From: Bacteroidales bacterium
GTDB lineage: Bacteria; Bacteroidota; Bacteroidia; Bacteroidales; UBA932
DNA: 9,808 bases
Assembly (NCBI GenBank): GCA_017614795.1
Contig: JAGABD010000034.1
Span: 1-9,808 of the forward strand
Direction: 5' to 3'
The translations under genes and the position numbers were made by a program. Below, piece after piece: positions 6,102 to 9,808 of the stretch (positions are counted from its first letter, which is position 1; each line of letters opens with the position of its first letter). The notes below the pieces were generated by a model. The model did no database searches. It was not told the origin of the DNA and saw only the letters and a program-made list of their open reading frames with translations.

Positions 6102-6620
6102 ATGGCAAATACTAATGTAAAAAGAGTAAAGACCTCTGACCTTGAACTCAAGGACAGACTGGTAGCCATCAACCGTGTTACCAAGGTCACCAAGGGCGGC
6201 CGTCACTTCCGCTTCGCAGCCATCGTGGTTGTGGGCGACGAGAACGGTGTCGTCGGTTATGGTCTCGGAAAGGCCAATGAAGTTACCGCAGCTATCGCCA
6301 AGGGCGTTGAGGATGCAAAGAAGAACCTTGTGAAGGTTCCCGTTATCAACACCACCATCCCTCACGAGCAGGTCGCCCGCTTCGGTGGCGCAGAGGTTTT
6401 CATGAAACCCGCTGCCCCCGGTACCGGTGTAAAGGCCGGCGGCGCCATGCGTGCCGTGTTCGAGAGCGCAGGTGTTCAGAACGTCCTCGCAAAGAGCAAG
6501 GGTTCATCCAACCCCCACAACCTCGTGAAGGCCACTATCCAGGCTCTCACCGAGATGCGTGACGCATACACCGTGGCAGGCCTTCGCGGCGTTCCCATGA
6601 GTAAAGTGTTTAACGGTTAA
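6102..6620 (+). CDS. rpsE: 30S ribosomal protein S5 (uS5)
   Basis: A 172-residue protein of usual length with the N-terminal double-stranded RNA-binding domain ([18 protein letters not shown]..., residues 32-46) and the C-terminal domain carrying [17 protein letters not shown] and the [12 protein letters not shown] signature. S5 contributes to decoding accuracy and mRNA entry. The conserved G-x-G-x-G-K-A motif ([10 protein letters not shown]) is intact. The start at 6102 follows rplR by 14 bases, with only weak purine-rich sequence upstream. Confidence 0.98.
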   Translation: MANTNVKRVKTSDLELKDRLVAINRVTKVTKGGRHFRFAAIVVVGDENGVVGYGLGKANEVTAAIAKGVEDAKKNLVKVPVINTTIPHEQVARFGGAEVFMKPAAPGTGVKAGGAMRAVFESAGVQNVLAKSKGSSNPHNLVKATIQALTEMRDAYTVAGLRGVPMSKVFNG

Positions 6621-6633
6621 TACCCAGAGAATT

Positions 6634-6816
6634 ATGGCAAAGCTTAAGATTACCCAGGTTCGCTCCAAGAACGGAGAGACCAAGCGTCAGATCGCCAATC
6701 TCAAGACTCTCGGTATCCACCGGATGCACGAGACCGTGATCGTGGAAGATACCCCTATCACCCGCGGCATGGTTGAGAAAGTGCATCATCTCGTAACAGT
6801 TGAAGAAATTGACTAA
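6634..6816 (+). CDS. rpmD: 50S ribosomal protein L30 (uL30)
   Basis: A 60-residue protein of standard bacterial L30 length. The pattern KITQVRSKNGETKRQIANLKTLGIHRMHETVIVEDTP is typical (Ser-x-x-Gly, then K-x-T-L-G-L/I-x-R/K), as is the C-terminal GMVEKVHHLVTVEE. It sits between rpsE and rplO in the standard order. Its TAA stop (6814-6816) is also the first three bases of the strong rplO Shine-Dalgarno. Confidence 0.97.
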   Translation: MAKLKITQVRSKNGETKRQIANLKTLGIHRMHETVIVEDTPITRGMVEKVHHLVTVEEID

Positions 6817-6821
6817 GGAGG
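6814..6821 (+). promoter_or_regulatory. Perfect Shine-Dalgarno of rplO, overlapping rpmD stop
   Basis: TAAGGAGG is fully complementary to the usual 3' end of bacterial 16S rRNA, with 8 bases before the rplO ATG at 6830. Its TAA is the stop codon of rpmD. This decides the rplO start: an in-frame TTG at 6800 inside rpmD would add ten non-family residues and lies before this site. Confidence 0.9.
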
Positions 6822-6829
6822 AAAAAGAG

Positions 6830-7279
6830 ATGAAACTTGAGAATATGAAGCCCGCAAAGGGCGCAACACACAACTCCAAGCGGGTAGGCCGCGGTCAGGG
6901 TTCCGGTAAAGGTGGCACCGCCACCCGTGGTACCAAGGGCGCACAGGCCCGTGCGGGTTACGAGCACAAGATCGGTTTTGAAGGCGGCCAGATGCCTATC
7001 CAGCGCCGTCTCCCGAAGTTCGGCTTCAAGAACCCCACCCGTAAAGAATATGCAGCCGTGAATGTATCCACCCTTCAGGCTCTCAGCGAGACCAAGAAGA
7101 TCGTGGAATTCGACGTTGAAACCTTTATCGCAGCAGGTCTCGTTTCCAAGGGCGAGCTCGTGAAAGTACTGGGCAACGGTGAACTCACCGCCAAGGTTAC
7201 TGTGAAGGCCGATGCCTTCTCCAAGAGCGCAATCGAGAAAATCGAGAAAGCCGGCGGCAAAGCAACTGTAATCGAATAA
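6830..7279 (+). CDS. rplO: 50S ribosomal protein L15 (uL15)
   Basis: A 149-residue protein, normal for L15, a late-binding 50S protein that threads through 23S rRNA domains. The N-terminal Gly/Lys/Arg-rich tail with KRVGRGQGSGKGGTATRGTKGAQARAG-like composition (residues about 17-43), the GFEGGQMPIQRRLPKFGF block and the C-terminal Gly-Leu-Val-S/K-x-G-E-L-V-K-V-L-G motif are diagnostic. ATG 6830 gives the family-typical start (MKLENMKPAKGA) and is served by a perfect Shine-Dalgarno. It is followed by secY after 5 bases. Confidence 0.98.
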   Translation: MKLENMKPAKGATHNSKRVGRGQGSGKGGTATRGTKGAQARAGYEHKIGFEGGQMPIQRRLPKFGFKNPTRKEYAAVNVSTLQALSETKKIVEFDVETFIAAGLVSKGELVKVLGNGELTAKVTVKADAFSKSAIEKIEKAGGKATVIE

Positions 7280-7284
7280 GAAAA

Positions 7285-8604
7285 ATGGCAAAGTTTGTAG
7301 AGACAATCAAGAACATCTACAAGATCGAAGAGCTGCGCAAGCGCATCGTCTACACGATCCTGCTTGTGCTCATCTACCGTCTGGGCAGCTTTATCCTCCT
7401 TCCGGGCCTCAACCCTGAGGTTCTGAAGGGCGGTATCGCAGGTACCCAGGAGGGCCTCGTCGGACTGCTCAACATGTTCTCCGGCGGTGCTTTCGGTAAT
7501 GCATCCATCTTCGCTCTTGGCGTGATGCCGTACATCTCGGCATCCATCGTGGTCCAGCTTCTTGGGATGTTCGTTCCCGCTTTCCGCAAAATGCAGATGG
7601 AAGGCGAGAGCGGCCGCCGCAAGATGAATCAGATCACCCGTTACCTGACCATCCTCATCCTTGCCATCCAGGGTCCGGCCTATGTAACCGGTATGGTTCC
7701 CCGCGCCGCTATCGCAGCCAGCTGGAGCCCCTTCTGGTTCAATATCATTTCCACAATTATCCTCATGGCAGGTTCCATGTTCGTCATGTGGCTGGGCGAG
7801 AGAATCACCGACCGTGGTATCGGTAACGGTATCTCCCTCATCATCATGATCGGTATCGTGGCCCGTCTGCCTTACGCCCTGTTCGCGGAAATCGCTTCCA
7901 AGTGGACCACCAACAGCGGCGGCGGCATGCTCATGTTCATCGTGGAAATGATCGCCTGGGTCCTCGTGATCATCGCAGCCATCGCCATCGTGCAGGCTGT
8001 CCGCAAGGTTCCTGTGCAGTATGCAAAGAGGGTTATCGGCAACAAGCAGTATGGCGGAGTACGTCAGTACATCCCCCTCAAGATCAATGCTGCCGGTGTC
8101 ATGCCTATCATCTTCGCACAGGCCCTGATGATGATTCCCATGCTGTTCGGCCGTTACGACGCCACCCGTGGCATCGCAGCCGCCTTCTCCAGCTATACCT
8201 CCGTCTGGTATAACGTAGTATTCGGCCTGCTGGTCATTGTGTTCACATACTTCTACACGGCCGTTACCGTGAATCCCACGATGATGGCGGAAGACATGAA
8301 GCGCAATGGCGGATTCATCCCCGGTGTAAAGCCCGGCAAGAAAACCGCAGAGTACCTGGACAACATCATGTCCCGCGTTACCCTTCCCGGTTCCATCGCC
8401 CTGGCAATCATCGCCATCATGCCGGCCCTGGCCAACCTCCTCGGCGTCAACAGCCAGTTTGCCTCCTTCTTCGGCGGCACCTCCCTGCTGATCCTCGTGG
8501 GCGTTGTCCTGGATACCCTGCAGCAGATTGAAAGTTATCTGCTCATGCGCCACTACGACGGACTTATGAAAACAGGTCGTCTGACAGGACGTTCCGGTAT
8601 GTAG
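7285..8604 (+). CDS. secY: Protein translocase channel subunit SecY
   Basis: A 439-residue inner-membrane protein with the ten transmembrane helices of SecY, the pore of the Sec translocon. The plug and first signature region is LLNMFSGGAF...MPYISASI (about residues 61-88). The second signature is QYIPLKINAAGVMPIIFA (261-278). The C5 loop reads FIPGVKPGKKTAEYLDNI (344-361); it has Lys349 where E. coli has the functionally important Arg357, by my alignment from memory. The C-terminus MRHYDGLMKTGRLTGRSGM is complete. SecY's position after rplO is the standard spc order. It ends in TAG, the only TAG in the operon here, followed by a run of eight T, and shares its reading frame with map. Confidence 0.98.
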   Translation: MAKFVETIKNIYKIEELRKRIVYTILLVLIYRLGSFILLPGLNPEVLKGGIAGTQEGLVGLLNMFSGGAFGNASIFALGVMPYISASIVVQLLGMFVPAFRKMQMEGESGRRKMNQITRYLTILILAIQGPAYVTGMVPRAAIAASWSPFWFNIISTIILMAGSMFVMWLGERITDRGIGNGISLIIMIGIVARLPYALFAEIASKWTTNSGGGMLMFIVEMIAWVLVIIAAIAIVQAVRKVPVQYAKRVIGNKQYGGVRQYIPLKINAAGVMPIIFAQALMMIPMLFGRYDATRGIAAAFSSYTSVWYNVVFGLLVIVFTYFYTAVTVNPTMMAEDMKRNGGFIPGVKPGKKTAEYLDNIMSRVTLPGSIALAIIAIMPALANLLGVNSQFASFFGGTSLLILVGVVLDTLQQIESYLLMRHYDGLMKTGRLTGRSGM

Positions 8605-8631
8605 TTTTTTTTGAAGAAGCCGATTTCGAAA

Positions 8632-9411
8632 ATGGTCAGGCCCAAAACCGAAGAAGAGATCGAACTCCTGAGGATCAACGGAGAGCTGGTGTCAAGGACA
8701 CTGGCCGAGGTTGGAAAACTCGTCGCCCCCGGTGTGACAACTGCGAAGTTGAATGAGGTGGCGGAGTCCTTCATCCGTGACAATGGAGCAGTTCCCAGCT
8801 TCAAGGGCTTCGAAGGCTTCCCTGCAGCTCTTTGCATGTCGGTAAACGATGTAGTCGTGCACGGTTTTCCGTCGGACTACGTTCTCAAGGAAGGAGATAT
8901 CCTTTCTGTCGACTGCGGTACCCTGTACAAGGGCTATAACGGCGACTCGGCGTACACCTTCCCCGTCGGGGAGGTGGATGCCGAAACCCGGAAGCTCCTG
9001 GATGTCACCAAGGCATCTCTGTACAAGGGTATTGAGCAGGCAGTGGCGGGCCGTCGCACCGGCGACATCGGACACGCGGTACAAACGTACGCAGAAAGTT
9101 TCGGTTTTTCCGTCGTCCGTGAACTTGAAGGTCACGGCGTGGGCAGGGAAATGCACGAGGCTCCGGGAGTTCCCAATTACGGGAGGCCCGGGCACGGATG
9201 CAGACTTGTTGACGGAATGACCATATGTATTGAGCCTATGATCTGTGCGGGCGGCAGAGGTGTGTACCTTGCAAAAAATGGTTGGGCAGTACACACGGCC
9301 GATCACAAAAACGCGGCGCATTACGAGCTTACGGTTGTTGTCCGTAAAGGCAGGGCGGAGCAGCTTTCGACCTTCGACTTCATAGAGAAAGACAGTTTGA
9401 TCAATATTTAA
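8632..9411 (+). CDS. map: Type I methionine aminopeptidase
   Basis: Removes the initiator methionine from nascent proteins at the ribosome exit. The 259-residue product has the pita-bread fold with all metal ligands: Asp94 (SVDCGT), Asp105 (NGDSAYTF), His168 (EGHGVGREMHE), Glu201 (CIEPMI) and Glu232 (HYELTV). Substrate-binding His77 (VVHGFPSD) and His175 are also present. I chose ATG 8632 because MVRPKTEEEIELLR matches family N-termini; a TTG at 8611, at the end of the T8 run, would add seven residues (MKKPISK) and cannot be ruled out. The gap to secY is 27 bases with no Shine-Dalgarno and no in-frame stop after secY's TAG. No N-terminal zinc or SH3 extension is present (type Ia form). Confidence 0.96.
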   Translation: MVRPKTEEEIELLRINGELVSRTLAEVGKLVAPGVTTAKLNEVAESFIRDNGAVPSFKGFEGFPAALCMSVNDVVVHGFPSDYVLKEGDILSVDCGTLYKGYNGDSAYTFPVGEVDAETRKLLDVTKASLYKGIEQAVAGRRTGDIGHAVQTYAESFGFSVVRELEGHGVGREMHEAPGVPNYGRPGHGCRLVDGMTICIEPMICAGGRGVYLAKNGWAVHTADHKNAAHYELTVVVRKGRAEQLSTFDFIEKDSLINI

Positions 9412-9426
9412 AAGAGTGATTTATCA

Positions 9427-9645
9427 ATGTCAAAACAAGTAGCTATTGAGCAGGATGGTACAGTCATCGAGACCCTCCCCAACGCAATGTTCCGCGTTGA
9501 GCTGGAGAACGGTCATGTCCTCCTCTGCAACATTTCAGGTAAGATGAGGATGAACTTTATCCATATCCTTCTCGGCGACCGTGTAAAAGTTGAGATCTCA
9601 CCTTACGATTTGACCAAAGGCAGAATTTCTTTCAGATACAAATAA
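9427..9645 (+). CDS. infA: Translation initiation factor IF-1
   Basis: A 72-residue, single OB-fold (S1-like) protein, exactly the usual length. It binds the 30S A site and helps IF-2 and IF-3 in start selection. The conserved [20 protein letters not shown] (residues 11-30), [10 protein letters not shown] and [12 protein letters not shown] are near-identical to the family consensus. The start at ATG 9427 is 15 bases after map, with no Shine-Dalgarno. Its position between map and rpmJ is conserved in Bacteroidota and many other bacteria. Confidence 0.98.
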   Translation: MSKQVAIEQDGTVIETLPNAMFRVELENGHVLLCNISGKMRMNFIHILLGDRVKVEISPYDLTKGRISFRYK

Positions 9646-9660
9646 AAAAAGCACATAAAT

Positions 9661-9777
9661 ATGAAAGTCAAGACTTCCATCAAAAAGCGCAGTGAAGACT
9701 GCAAAATCGTCCGGCGTAAAGGTCGCCTCTACGTGATCTGCAAGAAGAACCCCAAGTTCAAGATGCGCCAGGGTTAA
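9661..9777 (+). CDS. rpmJ: 50S ribosomal protein L36 (bL36), partly degenerate zinc site
   Basis: A 38-residue protein, the standard L36 length, starting [10 protein letters not shown] and ending [10 protein letters not shown], the usual L36 end pattern. L36 is the smallest 50S protein and joins late near 23S helix 97 and L6. In zinc-binding L36 the ligands are Cys11, Cys14, Cys27 and His33. Here these positions are Ser11, Cys14, Cys27 and Phe33, so only two ligands remain and zinc binding is unlikely. The gene begins 15 bases after infA, ends with tandem TAA codons and is the last complete gene in the window. No terminator follows in the remaining 31 bases. Confidence 0.97.
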   Translation: MKVKTSIKKRSEDCKIVRRKGRLYVICKKNPKFKMRQG

Positions 9778-9808
9778 TAAGTGTAACTAATAAAAGTACA
9801 GATAGAAT
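9778..9808 (+). other. Gap after rpmJ, operon probably continues
   Basis: The last 31 bases are A/T-rich, contain stop codons and no hairpin with T run. In related genomes rpsM (S13) begins within a few tens of bases of rpmJ. Its start is not in the window, so nothing more is called. Confidence 0.5.

Noticed and set aside
6800..6829. TTG start for rplO inside rpmD
   Set aside because: It would precede the perfect Shine-Dalgarno at 6814-6821 and add ten residues absent from L15 proteins; ATG 6830 fits both.
7075..8553. 492-codon open frame on the minus strand opposite rplO and secY
   Set aside because: It is entirely antisense to two certain genes. Its product is an unnatural His/Asp/Glu/Gly mix, as expected from the complement of membrane-protein codons, and it has no ribosome site or promoter.
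8590..8612. T8 run after secY as a terminator
   Set aside because: No stable hairpin could be drawn in the bases before it, and map, infA and rpmJ follow with no clear promoter of their own, so the operon should read through.
1..9808. CRISPR array, tRNA, insertion sequence or defence genes
   Set aside because: Scanned for regular repeat-spacer structure, cloverleaf-like segments, transposase-like frames and terminal inverted repeats; none was seen.

Overview
The window is from a member of the Bacteroidota, most likely Bacteroidales. Three things point there: the order secY-map-infA-rpmJ with no adk, the two promoters of the Bacteroidota type (TTTG-like -33 element and TAnnTTTG -7 element), and the DUF4294 and secreted WG-repeat proteins at the left end. 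Coding DNA is fairly GC-rich by eye while the main intergenic region is strongly AT-rich. No genus can be named from the sequence alone.

Layout. Positions 2-358 hold the C-terminal part of a DUF4294 protein that enters from outside the window. Positions 422-1939 encode an exported protein built from about ten WG-type repeats, with its own promoter and a strong intrinsic terminator. An intergenic region of 292 bases (1940-2231) follows. It carries the terminator(s), AT tracts, a near-perfect 15-base direct repeat and the promoter of the ribosomal operon. From 2232 to the right edge all genes run on the + strand in one tight cluster: rplP, rpmC, rpsQ, rplN, rplX, rplE, rpsN, rpsH, rplF, rplR, rpsE, rpmD, rplO, secY, map, infA, rpmJ. 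Gaps are 2-27 bases, and no terminator is seen after rpmJ, so the operon probably continues (rpsM, rpsK, rpsD, rpoA and rplQ in relatives).

How it works together. The cluster is the classical spc operon plus the last gene of the S10 operon (rplP). It makes large- and small-subunit ribosomal proteins, the translocon pore SecY, methionine aminopeptidase (acting on nascent chains at the ribosome exit), initiation factor IF-1 and the last 50S protein L36. The two left-hand genes are not functionally linked to translation as far as can be seen.

No exotic new system (no CRISPR, mobile element, toxin or defence module) is visible. The points most worth a second look are: (1) rplP is cut off from its usual upstream partner rpsC, and the operon starts at its own promoter beside unrelated genes; (2) a direct repeat brackets that promoter, and the promoter core also matches the CTnDOT attachment consensus; (3) secY and map share a reading frame with only one TAG stop between them; (4) a perfect Shine-Dalgarno sequence precedes rplO in a phylum that mostly does without; (5) L36 has lost half of its zinc ligands.
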